A stretch of 64,000 nucleotides of DNA from Rehmannia glutinosa (taxonomy: Eukaryota; Streptophyta; Magnoliopsida; Lamiales; Orobanchaceae). The notes beneath the pieces are model-generated. The model worked only from the letters and a program-made list of their open reading frames with translations, was not told where the DNA came from and made no database searches. The position numbers and the translations under genes are program-made. The stretch covers positions 11,203,419 to 11,267,418 of the forward strand of contig CM071930.1 in NCBI GenBank assembly GCA_016081115.2. Direction: 5' to 3'. Below are positions 33,011 to 42,699 of the stretch, piece by piece; the first letter of the stretch is position 1; each line of letters begins with the position of its first letter.

Positions 33011-34558
33011 TGTAGGTCCCAAGGGGTGTAAGTGTAAGGTTTATAAGGGGGTTGAATAAACCTTACCAAATTTTCGATTTAGTCCTTTTAAATATACGAG
33101 TTGATTCTACACAACGTTTGTGTCCTAGATGGACAATCGATTTAGTCAATCAAGAGAGTTAGTCTCTCAACAGACTCGGTGAGTGTTGATGGAATAACTC
33201 ATTGTTGATTCTAAATTAACTCAATTTGTGGTTTTCTTTTTAAACGGAAGACTTAACACCCTTAAGTTTGATTAAGCAAGATATTAGAGCTTGATTTAAT
33301 ACTTATAAATTATCAAGTGGATAGCAAATTTATCACAGATATAAGTAGTTAAAAATGCAAGAATTAAAGTCTTTGAAAAGTAAATGACACTATGAAGTTT
33401 TTATAGAGGTTCGAAGATGGGGTAATTCTTCTACTCCTCTCTTCTCCAACTCCCGGAGGAATCCACTAAGTAATGATCAATTTACAAAGTGGTACAGTCC
33501 AGATACAAGTCTTGATCACAACATTCGACTTGATCCTTAGGGACTCGATCCGGAGACGCCTTGATCACTCGGTGGCTTCTCGTGACGACTCGGCCTTCTT
33601 CACAGGGCAAATTTGCCTTGTTACTACGACTCACTTGCTCAAGCTCATTGGATTTGATCACGAAGCCCTCCAAAAGCTTAAGACTTGGTTCGCCTTGAAC
33701 CTTCCTACAATCCTTCCCTGGAATGTAGACCCCTTTTCTTCAAAAGTTTCCTCTTCAACCGATTGAAGTTCTCTTTCCTTCACGGTGAGTGTTGGATTGA
33801 TGTACTTCGTAATGCAGCTTGAGGATTGAGAATGTTTCAGCTTTTTTCTAATATGCTTGTATATCTCACGTGTGTGTCATTATTGTTTCTCAAACAAACT
33901 CCTCGGCCTTTTATAGTGAACTTTCAAAAATTTGCCCGTTGAAGAGATAGGCTTATTTTTGAAAGTCACTTGCGTCGTTGGCTTGTCTTGTTGCGAGTTC
34001 TTGGAATTGCCATTTCCTCGTATGAATTGTTCTTTCACCTTTTTTCAGAGTTCGACACGGTGTAGTGCTTCCCATTGGTTCATTCCTTTTGCACGCTTCG
34101 GGACCGAGAACTCCGAGAAAGGTGGTATGGAGATATTACTTGTTTAAGTAAATCTCTTGATTTCGGCAACGGTTCTTTTACGATTATCTCGACTTGACCG
34201 CATTTTCTTGCTTTCCCCAGGTGACTTAGAGTCGAGCTTCCAATCATGGATGACTCTTCGTCACTTCAACTTGAGACTTGGCTTTTCTTGAGTTGACTTG
34301 ACTAATGCTCCACTGTTGTATCTCACCGCTTCTCCGATAGAGTTCTGTCTACTCTTCTTTGTCATACTCACTGTCTCACGCAGAGTCTTCCATCCAGTCT
34401 TGATTGTCTTCTTGCATGTTAGGGCGTAGGCCGACTTAACTCGGCTTGGCCTGCTCTAATTGTTACAATGCATTTTACAACAAGAAATTGGGGTGCCAAC
34501 TTTCTATTCTAAGTTTTACATGGCATTCATCAAAATCTAAACAATAAAATTCCTAACA
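33011..34558 (-). repeat. Copia C 5' LTR
   Basis: 1,548 bp, plus-strand start TGTAGGTCCCAAGG, end CCTAACA. It is followed by the CAAGA duplication at 34,559. Confidence 0.93.
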
Positions 34559-35955
34559 CAAGAGATGGAGGAATTGAAGCCGATTCCATCCTCACAACCT
34601 CAAGACATCTTGGAGACCAACTTGAAATGCTACTCCGAGAATTTGATACCCTGGTCATCAATGCCGATTTGGCGAGGAAAATTACAAAGGAATGATTGGA
34701 ACAAAGTAACCGATCGGATACGAGCATATATCCGATCTCACTCTCGATTGAGAATGGCATGTCGGGGCCACTCCTCCCGGCCGCTAATAAGCAAACGGAG
34801 AGTTTAGAGCGTAGGGCTCCCCAACCCGTAGTGAGAGGATTCAAGTACCTCTAGCACAAGTCCTAAGTCTGGTAGAAATATTGGCACAAGGACAAAATGA
34901 TACTCCGGAATCAAATCCCAAGTTATCACATCAACCCAACACGTATGGGGTAAAGGACGAAGAGATCAATCTTAGGCCTATGATGGGCAATTTTAAGGTT
35001 GATACTAACGAGATTAAAGTTTCTTCTTCTTGGCAGGAATACCAGGTGAATTAGGAGAAACTCATCACAAGGCAAGGGATATCTCCAGAAAGAACAAAGA
35101 TAGATATTTCTGAAAAATATCCAAGGGTATGGATGCTTCCAAATTCCAACCCACAAGAAGTGAAACAGTGGTATGAGTATGGGGTTTTGGCCTCGATCTA
35201 TACAACTTCACAAGTCTTCCCGGAGATCAAGAAATTGCGAAAATGGATCCAAGAAACTGTTTACGAGTGTTGGTCAAATAATGACAGCTTGAAACGAGGG
35301 ATACCTTGGAACTGTATTTCATAAATACAGCTCGAGCACTGCCGGAAAAGCGATCATGAAGCCTTTCATTATATTAGCCGCCACCACGGAAGAAAGAGCC
35401 TTCAAAAATATCAAGGAGGCAAATTCAGAAGAAGTTCAATTAGCCATGACCTTCACAGAAGATCAGATTACTACGAGAAGGGCATGGGGATTATGGGTCT
35501 GTCTCACGGAGATGGACAAAGTCAAGTTTTCGTTTAAATTCTACGGAGAACCAAGAAATGATCATTCTGTTAAATACCATGACAGGAAAAACTACAAGAT
35601 TTGCAGAAGACCTGTTCGAGAAAAAGAAAAATCTTTTGTGGGAAAACAAGCTACCGGGGAGTAAAGAAACTCACCGGAAATATTGTAATATGGCTCATAT
35701 TGGCCATTGGGAAAATTGGGTCTGCCACGAGTGTCTAAACCAGAAGGAACCGGAATTTGGCAAAGGATTTCGGCCAAAGGTCAATCGGAGAAGACCCGGC
35801 GACGAAGAAGACAAGTCACAAAAGTATCCAAAGTTTCAGGGACCACCAAAAAGGTAGATTCCATGACAAAGTTAGTGGAGGCATGTGACTCAAGAACAAC
35901 CCATTCAGCAAAGAGACAAAAGGTGGGTCAGATCCAACAATTGACATCCAACTAA
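34559..35955 (+). pseudogene. Copy 1: last ORF (transactivator position), degenerate
   Basis: The text after copia C continues the element. Pieces include YPRVWMLPNSNPQEVKQWYE, KKLRKWIQETVYECWSNN (35,133-35,324), RAWGLWVCLTEMDKVKF (35,450-35,530), and CNMAHIGHWENWVCHEC (about 35,684-35,735), a possible Cys/His metal site. The homologous copy 2 region is 47,480-48,867. Length (about 450 codons) and position between RNase H and the promoter fit the caulimovirid ORF VI/transactivator slot, but I see no decisive motif, so the function is open. Confidence 0.55.
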
Positions 35956-35980
35956 TTAAGATGCTAATGATTCAAGCAAA

Positions 35981-36000
35981 TGATGTAAGCAATGATGTCA
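35981..36000 (+). promoter_or_regulatory. as-1-like element, copy 1
   Basis: TGATGTAAGCAATGATGTCA, a degenerate relative of the TGACG-doublet element of caulimovirus promoters. Copy 2 has the closer match at 48,858. Confidence 0.5.
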
Positions 36001-36176
36001 TAAGATTCCCTCTAACTAAAAGACGGGAAAAGAAAAATCAGCAGGCTTTATAACCTTATCAGAATGCCTTGGATACCAGACAAGATGGGTCCCAAGCCAT
36101 GTGAAGATGATAAATCATCCACTACTCTCAAGAAGTGGGAGATAGAATCCAAGAAATAGAGGCATCACTTACCTCT

Positions 36177-36183
36177 ATATAAA
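36177..36183 (+). promoter_or_regulatory. Pregenomic-RNA promoter TATA box, copy 1
   Basis: CTCTATATAAACAAGAG after the last ORF. Downstream sequence CATCGAACAT..TTAG is shared with copy 2, so the start of the transcript was probably near 36,210. Confidence 0.65.
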
Positions 36184-36416
36184 CAAGAGTTTTCAGAAGG
36201 CTAAAGGCATCGAACATCTCCCTTAGTCTTCTAAAATAAAAATTTTCTTTGTAAACATAGTTGAGTGTTTAAATTTTCAAAGTGTTTTTTCAGTTTCAAA
36301 TTTTTTAGTTTTTGGTTTATGTGTAAGAGAGTGCAAGCCTCATACATGGGAGGCTAAACTAGTTTTTTCCTCCCAAAAGGAGATTACTGATGTAATAAGT
36401 TTTTCTTTAAGTTCTT

Positions 36417-36426
36417 AATAAATAAA
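36417..36426 (+). terminator. Poly(A) signal, copy 1
   Basis: AATAAATAAA about 235 bp after the TATA box, in a region well conserved with copy 2 (GAGATTACT.ATGTAATAA upstream). Caulimovirid pregenomic RNAs end at such a signal after passing the promoter a second time. Confidence 0.6.
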
Positions 36427-37089
36427 GGCTTTTTGTTCAACATGTGTTCATAATGTATTATTGATCTATCCCTTCGAAGAATTATTTTATACGCCTGGAG
36501 TAGGAAATGAACCAAGGTTGTGCTGAACAATTGCTAAAGGAGTCGGATAACTTGTAGATCATCTTCCCTGTTGGTTGAAGTTGAACAGTGTGAACTGTTT
36601 GTCAAATGGTCTAGGGGCAGTGATTTTCCGATTGGTGGTGTTGCGAGCCATCTCACCCAGTGCTGTTTCGGTCAAAGGAGGTATGAATTTTAAGGGATTT
36701 ATTAATTTTACGGAAACATGTTGGGCCTGATATGATCGTAATGGACTATTTTCATTTTCAATCTAAAGACCCATTTTGTATACGGATTTATACTTGGAAT
36801 GAGATTATTGAAGAAGTATGCCCTATTAAGTTTATAGGCTGGAAACCTGACATGATCTATTTAAAACCTCCGAATGGAGACTGGATCTAAGTAGGTGTAA
36901 CAATGCCACGAACAAAATAGGTATCAGAAAAAATGAGGATTCTCATTTCTCAAAAATCCGGAAAATAAATTGTTTATGGAGCAGAATTTTCTGTTTATTG
37001 AATAATGCAATAAATTTATAATTGTGTAGTAATATGCCACAAATTGAAGCTTAGAGGGATAACTACAACAATTGTTATAAAAGAATGAA

Positions 37090-37226
37090 AGTTTGGGGCA
37101 AAATGGTCCATATATGGTAAAGTATAAAAATTTTCATAGTTTAGGAGGCAAAGTGTCACAAACTAGAGTTTGGATGGTAAAGTCGAAAGATAAGCAAAGT
37201 TTGGAGGGTAAAAAATATTTTTCTCT
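37090..37226. repeat. Right terminal inverted repeat of copy 1
   Basis: Ends ..GGAGGGTAAAAAATATTTTTC + TCT. Its reverse complement aligns with 15,026-15,160 over the outer 29 bp and, more weakly, further in (TTTACCATCCAAACTCTAG, GACACTTTGCC). It is followed by the TAATGAT duplication. Confidence 0.75.
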
Positions 37227-37233
37227 TAATGAT
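37227..37233. repeat. Target-site duplication of copy 1, right
   Basis: TAATGAT, after which the LINE endonuclease frame resumes with FWEVDDKCGG. Confidence 0.8.
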
Positions 37234-38705
37234 TTTTGGGAGGTGGATGATAAATGTGGGGGTATTTTGAGAAGGCGAGGCGAGCTTTTATCACTTTAGG
37301 AAATTTATTTTGGATTTAAGTATGATTGAGGTCACCTTCAAGGACATCCATATATGTGGGTGAATGATAGGGATTCGGGAAGGCTTTGTGGATGAAAGGT
37401 TGGATAGGGTGTTTACATCCCACGCTTGGGTTGATTTCTTTGGTTCGATTGTGGTGAATTATATCCATATGTCCTCTTCTAATCATCAGATTATAGTTCT
37501 AAACTCGGAGCCCACTAAAGTTAAAAACAAGAAAATGTATTAATTTGATCCAAGATGGACGTCTAAAGCCGATTCTCTGGAAATTGTGGATAAAGTCTGG
37601 AATCTTAGTGTGATTGGTTCCTTTTGATTGATTCAAGAGAGAATTAAGAACTACAAAGTTGGCTTTTATTAATTGGAATGGTTCGAAAAGTCTTAATTCA
37701 TCAAAGCATATTAAGTCTTGTAAGGAAAGAACTGGAAGGGATGACTACATTAGGGGGTAACAGGGATTGGATTGAATGGGGGTGGCTTAAGGGGGAATTA
37801 ACCAATACATACGGTGATGGAGAAAGGTATCAGAAACAGAAAGCTAGAGTTAAATGGCTACAAGAAAGAGATCGGACTACTAAATATTTTCATGCGTGTA
37901 CTCAACAGAGAGGGATGATGATTGTATTGAGAGGTTGGTTAGTCCTCCGGGGATAGTTTGTGACACTAAGGAATCCACTGTTAAAGAATTCTCCGAATAT
38001 TATGTTGGGCTTTTTAAGTCCTCTGTTCTGAGTTCGATGTGAATATTTTGAGTGGGATTCCTTGTTCAATCACTCAGGATATGAACCACTGCCTCACTAA
38101 ACCTATGGATGATAAAGAAATCAAGCATGCCCTTTTTGATCTTCATCCTCATAAAGCTCCCGGAATGGAGGGTATATCACCTCATTTTTTTCAGTTTTAC
38201 TCGAAATATGTGGGAAAACAATTTGTGGCAGCTGTGAAACACTTTTTCTTGTGTGCCAAAATTCCAATAGTTTCTAATCACACCTTGATTACTTTAATCC
38301 CAAAGGTCAAGAACTCCATTTCTATGAACCAGTTTAGACCTATAAGTCTTTGCAATGTGACCTATAAAGTGATTTCCAAAATTATAGCAAACAGACTTAA
38401 ACCTACTTTAAATCTCTGTATTAGCAAAAATCAGTTAGCGTTTATTCCGTCTAATATAATTGACAAAGTGGTGAGTGCTAATGAATGTGTGCATTACATT
38501 AATAATCTCAGACATGGAAAATCTGCATTTTTGGGTCCTAAACTGGATATGACTAAAGCATATGATAGAGTAGAATGGCGGTCTCGATTCTTTATCTTGA
38601 AAAAAAAATGGATTTTTCCCATGTTTTCATTAATGGATTTTTGGTTGTGAGTTCGTCTTGTTTTTCTTGTAATATGAATGGGGAAGCTTCTAGTTTTATT
38701 GTTCC
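37234..38705 (+). pseudogene. LINE ORF2: endonuclease C-terminus and N-terminal RT
   Basis: Resumes with FWEVDDKCGGILRRRGEL, then the endonuclease end (GHPYMWVNDRDSG, ERLDRVFTS, and SSSNHQIIV with the catalytic His region) in shifted frames. The connector (37,678-37,956) has TKYFHACTQQRG. The RT follows (38,039-38,650) with HPHKAPGMEGISPHFFQ, LITLIPKVKN, QFRPISLCNVTYKVISKII, NQLAFIP and LDMTKAYDRVEW. Copia A cuts it just before the segment that should contain the catalytic FADD. It is clearly a plant L1-type enzyme, dead by stops and truncation. Confidence 0.85.
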
Positions 38706-39617
38706 TGTTAGATAAATAATTTTATCGTAATTCTGATAATTTTATTTAATTGAGTTTTTAAGCAAAACAATGTCCCTAAATGTTGTTCAAATACTCCAAA
38801 TCGTTTTAAAATATTTTTACTAATTTTTTGGAGTATTTCTTGAAGTTTATTTTAGACAAAAATTGGACAACACTTCTGTTCTGTGGTCAATCAATCGCTT
38901 TAGAGGGCAACCCGTGCCTGAAAGTTTGATTTTTGAAACAGAAAAGAGACGAGAGTAATTTCCATTGGAGGTCGACCGGACGTCCCTGAGTTGAAACAAA
39001 TTGGACAGAACTCTCTAACTCTCAAATTGAAGGGTTGGACCGGTCGAGGCCCCCTTAGACCGGTCCACCTAGTGAATTTTCAAGCACAATTCGAATTTCT
39101 TTGTTAGAGGTCGACCGGTCGACCTAAGGTTTTATCAGTAAACTATCCGTTGCATATCAGACAGTTTTTCATGATTTTAAGGGATTGATTTCTAACAGCT
39201 ATAATCTCCATTTGATTTACAATTTTTTTACAGATTTCAATCTCCAAAGAGAAGCCTATGTATGAAAATCAAATCCAAGACCTCTCCTATAAATAGATGA
39301 AGGATTGAAGCAACAAGACACAACAATACAAGCAATATAAATACAAACAAACTTCTTGTTCTTCACTTTTATATTCTTGTTGTGTTTAGCCTAAGTCTTT
39401 CACTTGCACATTTTGAGTACTAGATTTGATTCTTGATATCTTTGGGGTGGTAGAGGATTAGCCTAGGTGTGTTGAACCTCTATAAATTATTGAGTATTGT
39501 TTATTTTCTTGCCCTTTCATTTGTGTTATCATTCCTACATTCGAGAAAGAGGGTAAAAATTAGAAAATCGGCACAATCTATTTATCTCCTCTAGATTATC
39601 GTAGCCACTTGGTGACA
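38706..39617 (+). repeat. Copia A 5' LTR
   Basis: 912 bp, TGTTAGATAA..TTGGTGACA. It is about 85-90% similar by eye to the LTR of copia B (62,102-63,316, inverted) and to the partial LTR at 63,771-64,000. It contains ACCGGT palindromes at 39,039 and 39,059 (20 bp apart) and at 39,114. Confidence 0.88.
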
Positions 39618-39619
39618 AG

Positions 39620-39632
39620 TGGTATCGTGAGC
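39620..39632 (+). promoter_or_regulatory. Copia A primer-binding site
   Basis: TGGTATCGTGAGC two bases after the LTR end, a variant of the tRNA-iMet complement. Confidence 0.8.
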
Positions 39633-39681
39633 AAAATATTTGGCAAACTCGTTCTTCATTGCGAGTAAAGAGGAAAGATCT

Positions 39682-41260
39682 ATGGCTAAGAACGAGCTAC
39701 CTCACCACGGCGCCTCCACCAACAAGCCACCACTATTCGACGACGCCAACAACTATGCCTTTTGGAAAGACCGAATGGAGTGCTTTCTACAAGAGTACGG
39801 GTTCGATATTTGGAATGCGGTTATTGAAGGTATAGCCCAACCCACCAAGAAATTGGAGGATGGCACCTCGGTCCTCAAGAGCTTCAAGGAATTTGACGAT
39901 AATGACAAGAAATCATTTTCTCTAAATGGTAAGGCTTTAAATAGACCATACGGCCCGCACATGAAGTTTGCAAAAAATTGGAAACTATGTATGAGGGTAC
40001 AAAAAAAGTTAAACAAGCAAGAAAAACCATGCTTGTTAAAGACTTTGAAAACTTCATTTTGCTTGATGGTGAAAATATTTCAAAAATGATGGAAAGGCTA
40101 GACAACATAGTCAATCCTCTTGTGGCACTTGGGAAAGTCATATCCGAAGAAGACCAGGTGACTAAGGTTTTAAATGCTCTCCCCGGTTCATGGTCCGAAA
40201 AGGTGACGACAATCACAGAAGCTTAAAATCTCGAAACTCTCAAATTTGATGAGCTCATTGGAAACCTCCTCATCACCGAATTATATCTTAAAGAGAGGAA
40301 AAATTCCAAACCATCCACCTCTCAATCGGGTATGCAAATTATTTCTAAAGGCTTAACATTTTCTTTTAATAATTCATATTATGCTAGTGATGAAGATGAT
40401 GATGAGGACGGCCGCCCTTGACCTGATCGAAATTTTCCAAATTTTTAAATAAAAATAAGGCAAGAAAGTCGAGAAACAAATCGTGTTTCAAATGTGGGAA
40501 ACCGGGCACTACATAGTCGATTGCCCGAAATTAGCGGAGGAGGAGCAAAAGAAGAAAAAGTCATTTTCCAAGAAGAAAACTCTAAATGTGGAAGCAAAAA
40601 CATGGGATGAGCTCCTTGACGCATCCGATGAGAAGAAGAAACCGAACATAGTCTCATGGCCATAGACGATGAAAATAATAAGGTGCGCTCCAATTCTTCA
40701 TCTTCTTCTTTAGTTGATGAATTACAATATGTGATTATGATGAGTTGCAAAATAAATTTAGAGAGCGTGATTTGCAAGTACAGGACTTTTGAAAAGGGAG
40801 TATAAAAACTTACATTGGAAAAAGAAAAATTATTTACTTCTTATGAATCTATTGATCATGCTCATGCTATTACTCTTGCTAAAATGCATACTCTTGATTT
40901 CGAAAAACAAATGCTCACAAAATAGATTGAAAATTTGAAAAAGAAGTGCATCATTTTAATTTAAGCATGGCTAAAGTTACAAAAATTCTTGGTGCACAAA
41001 GAAGTGAGCATTCAAAACTAGGACTTGGTTACAAACCTTTTCAAAATGTTTCTAAGAAAAATAACCAAGCTCCAACTTTTATACGTGCTAGTAGTCCTAA
41101 CATTATTACTTATTTTTATTGTGGTAAAAATGGACACTTTACTAATGATTATAAATTGAAAAATAGCTTTAGTCATTTTTTGAGACACAAAGGTCTTAAG
41201 ACTAACCCTACGGAACCCAAAATTATAGGGTACCTAAAAATAATTCATTTGTAGGTTCTA
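39682..41260 (+). pseudogene. Copia A: gag, frameshifted
   Basis: ATG at 39,682, then NKPPLFDDANNYAFWKDRM (the gag N-terminal signature shared with copia B) and a UBN2-like region (GTKKVKQARKTML, LGKVISEEDQVTKVLNALPG). A first zinc knuckle around 40,485-40,530 is frameshifted, and the second (YFYCGKNGHFTNDYKL, about 41,107-41,155) has lost two cysteines to Tyr. Gag would form the virus-like particle. Confidence 0.8.
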
Positions 41261-41467
41261 GGGTCTATAACGATTCGAAAGATTCAAAATGGCTCGTGGG
41301 AAAGCGGGTGTTCATGCCATATGACCGGAAGGAGAGAACTTTTTACCAACATCAAGCTCCAAGAGTTTTGTTGGGGAATGGCAAGGGAAAAATTCTTGAA
41401 AATGGAGAGATTGATAACTCTTCTTTCTCTCATAGTAATGTTTTATTAGTAGAAGGGCTTAAGTTCA
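41261..41467 (+). pseudogene. Copia A: protease start, cut by copy 2
   Basis: Readable CHMTGRRELF and TNIKLQEF with the expected text before the insertion point; the protease continues at 49,932. The corresponding uninterrupted stretch in copia B is at 60,685-60,480 (minus). Confidence 0.7.
41460..41467. repeat. Target-site duplication of copy 2, left
   Basis: TAAGTTCA here and at 49,932-49,939. The empty site is represented by copia B, where GGGCTTAAGTTTTATTTG runs through without an insert. Confidence 0.9.
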
Positions 41468-41605
41468 AGGGATAAAGATTATTAACATCCCAAACTATTT
41501 GCGTTTTTACACTTTGCAATCCGAACTTTGAAAAGTTACAGTTTGCAACCTAAACTTTACAAAATTTTGCACTTTGCATAAAATTCTAGTTTTACCCCTG
41601 GTTTC
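41468..41605. repeat. Left terminal inverted repeat of copy 2
   Basis: Pairs with 49,795-49,931. It is built of degenerate units of the type TTTGCAACCTAAACTTT repeating about every 30-40 bp, and is homologous to the left end of copy 1. Confidence 0.85.
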
Positions 41606-41643
41606 ATGAAAGTTGGTTTGTAGTTTACACTCTAAACTTTAAA

Positions 41644-42085
41644 GTTGTTGCACTTTGCAACCGGAACGATAAACTTTATTGCATTTTCTACGATTACTCC
41701 TCAAGGTCTTGCGATCCTCGAAAATAGTATCAAAGCCTAGGTTTATTAAGAACTTTTAGTTATATTTATTATTTTATGTAATTAACAATTGGTGAGGAGA
41801 ATTATCTCTGAGAATATGGAACCGGACAATTGTACGAGATGTTCGTCACAAATGATCCCCACCTAAGCGCCCTCCTTTGCCAAGGTTATTGCACTTTGCA
41901 ACCTGAACGATAAACTTTATTGCATTTTCTACGATTACTCCTCAAGGTCTTGCGATCCTCGAAAATAGTATCGATCCTAGGTTTATTAAGAACTTTTAGT
42001 TATATTTATTATTTTATGTAATTAACAATTGGTGAGGAGAATTATCTCTGAGAATATGGAACCGGACAATTGTCCGAGATGTACG
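41644..42085. repeat. 241-bp tandem duplication of the leader/start region, copy 2
   Basis: The block GTT.TTGCACTTTGCAACC..GAACGATAAACTTT to ..ACCGGACAATTGT.CGAGATGT is present at 41,644-41,847 and again at 41,885-42,085, spacing 241 bp, nearly identical. It duplicates the primer site (41,725 and 41,966 regions) and the first ATG (41,815 and 42,056). A 38-bp segment without similarity joins the units. Copy 1 has only one unit. Confidence 0.9.
41725..41741 (+). promoter_or_regulatory. Primer-binding site candidate, copy 2
   Basis: TAGTATCAAAGCCTAGG, two substitutions from the TGGTATCAGAGC core. The duplicated version downstream has a deletion (TAGTATCGATCCTAGG). Confidence 0.65.
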
Positions 42086-42331
42086 CCATACAGGACATAT
42101 CATCAAATTTTGACGATGTATGCACAAGAACACCAGGATAAGATCGCATATTGGAACCACCAATATGAGATACAAGAATGCGCAGGAGCTGATAGGGAAG
42201 CCTTAAGGCAATGCGAAATGCGAGCGGCATATCATATGAGTTTCTGGACAGTAAACCAGACATTATATGTCAAATTGATAAACCTCCAAGAAGCTGTTCA
42301 TGAGAATGCCCATCAGAACAATGATTCCTGA
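42056..42331 (+). CDS. Copy 2: small ORF 1 (91 codons), intact frame
   Basis: ATG at 42,056 to TGA at 42,329-42,331. It begins MEPDNCPRCTPYRTYH, a CX2C pair near the N-terminus, and the rest is rich in Gln, Glu and His (REALRQCEMRAAYHMSFW). The stop overlaps the next ATG as TGATG, the stop-start arrangement typical of compact viral genomes. No function is known to me; the frame is open but sits in a dead element. Confidence 0.6.
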   Translation: MEPDNCPRCTPYRTYHQILTMYAQEHQDKIAYWNHQYEIQECAGADREALRQCEMRAAYHMSFWTVNQTLYVKLINLQEAVHENAHQNNDS

Positions 42332-42697
42332 TGAGTACCAGATGGAACGAGATACTTCCAAACAAATCGAAGTTCTCTGAAGATCTTAGAGAAGTCCAAA
42401 AGACGGTGCAGAATTATGGCAACCGCCATATTCATCTACCAGCACAAGTTCATCAGATCCAAAACCAGATGGAGACGATGGTGAAATATCATAAGGAAAC
42501 CTGAAATTCTTCATGATATTCATAAATTAGTCACGAACTTGGAGGACAGATCGAGTTCTTCTGGAGGAAAGACACGTATTGATTTCGGGACAGTACCCTA
42601 TTTACACCAAAAAGGGAAACCAACTGAAGTTATACGAAAAATGACGAACGATGAAAAGCTCATTTCTATCATCAAAGGAAAATCCATCATAAACTAA
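42331..42697 (+). pseudogene. Copy 2: small ORF 2, one frameshift
   Basis: Starts with the ATG overlapping the previous stop and is open for about 50 codons (SKFSEDLREVQKTVQNY, HQIQNQMETMVKYH), then stops at about 42,490. The same protein text appears to continue in another frame to a stop just before the ATG near 42,700. The heptad-like hydrophobic spacing suggests a coiled coil, like the short virion-associated or ORF II proteins of other caulimovirids; that comparison is inference. Confidence 0.5.
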
Positions 42698-42699
42698 AA

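Larger units (their letters stand above)
20603..34558 (-). mobile_element. Ty1/copia retrotransposon C, 13.96 kb, Sirevirus-like, nested in copy 1
   Basis: Complete by structure: LTRs at 20,603-22,133 and 33,011-34,558, TG..CA-type ends, CAAGA duplication, a tRNA-iMet primer site next to the right (5') LTR and a polypurine tract next to the left (3') LTR. On the minus strand the order is gag, protease, integrase, RT, RNase H, i.e. the copia order. A further 4.7-kb coding-like region lies between RNase H and the 3' LTR. Large LTRs, 14-kb size and an extra 3' ORF recall Sireviruses (SIRE1/Maximus lineage); the lineage is inferred. The frames are broken by many small indels. Confidence 0.9.
15026..37226 (+). 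mobile_element. Pararetrovirus-like (caulimovirid) element with terminal inverted repeats, copy 1
   Basis: An endogenous caulimovirid-like unit of about 8.24 kb once the 13.96-kb copia C (20,603-34,558) is discounted. It starts AGGGACAAAGAAAATTTACC and its right end, reverse-complemented, reads AGAGAAAAATATTTTTTACC. The inverted similarity continues, degenerate, for more than 100 bp with CCATCCAAACT and ACTTTG words. A TAATGAT duplication flanks it. Order inside (all +): primer site, two small ORFs, coat protein, movement protein, protease, RT, RNase H, [copia C], last ORF, promoter, poly(A) signal. All ORFs are broken by stops and frameshifts. Inverted termini with a target duplication are not the usual form of integrated caulimovirids. 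Confidence 0.85.
12750..38705 (+). mobile_element. Plant L1-type LINE, host layer of the nest, split by copy 1
   Basis: A non-LTR retrotransposon in plus orientation. It has a T-rich 5' leader (about 12,750-13,141), ORF1 with DUF4283 and zinc-knuckle regions (from 13,142), an endonuclease whose halves lie at 14,640-15,018 and 37,234-37,600, and the N-terminal part of the RT (37,678-38,705). At 15,018/37,227 the endonuclease is interrupted inside the GDTND segment by the pararetrovirus-like copy 1, and its text resumes exactly after the duplicated TAATGAT. At 38,706 copia A interrupts the RT; the rest of the LINE should lie beyond the window. Every ORF has stops and frameshifts, so it is dead and old. 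The exact 5' end is uncertain. Confidence 0.85.

Noticed and set aside
15026..37226. Reading copy 1 as a Ty3/gypsy LTR element
   Set aside because: No LTRs and no integrase were found, the coat-protein and 30K-like regions precede the protease, and the promoter lies at the right end; this fits caulimovirids better.
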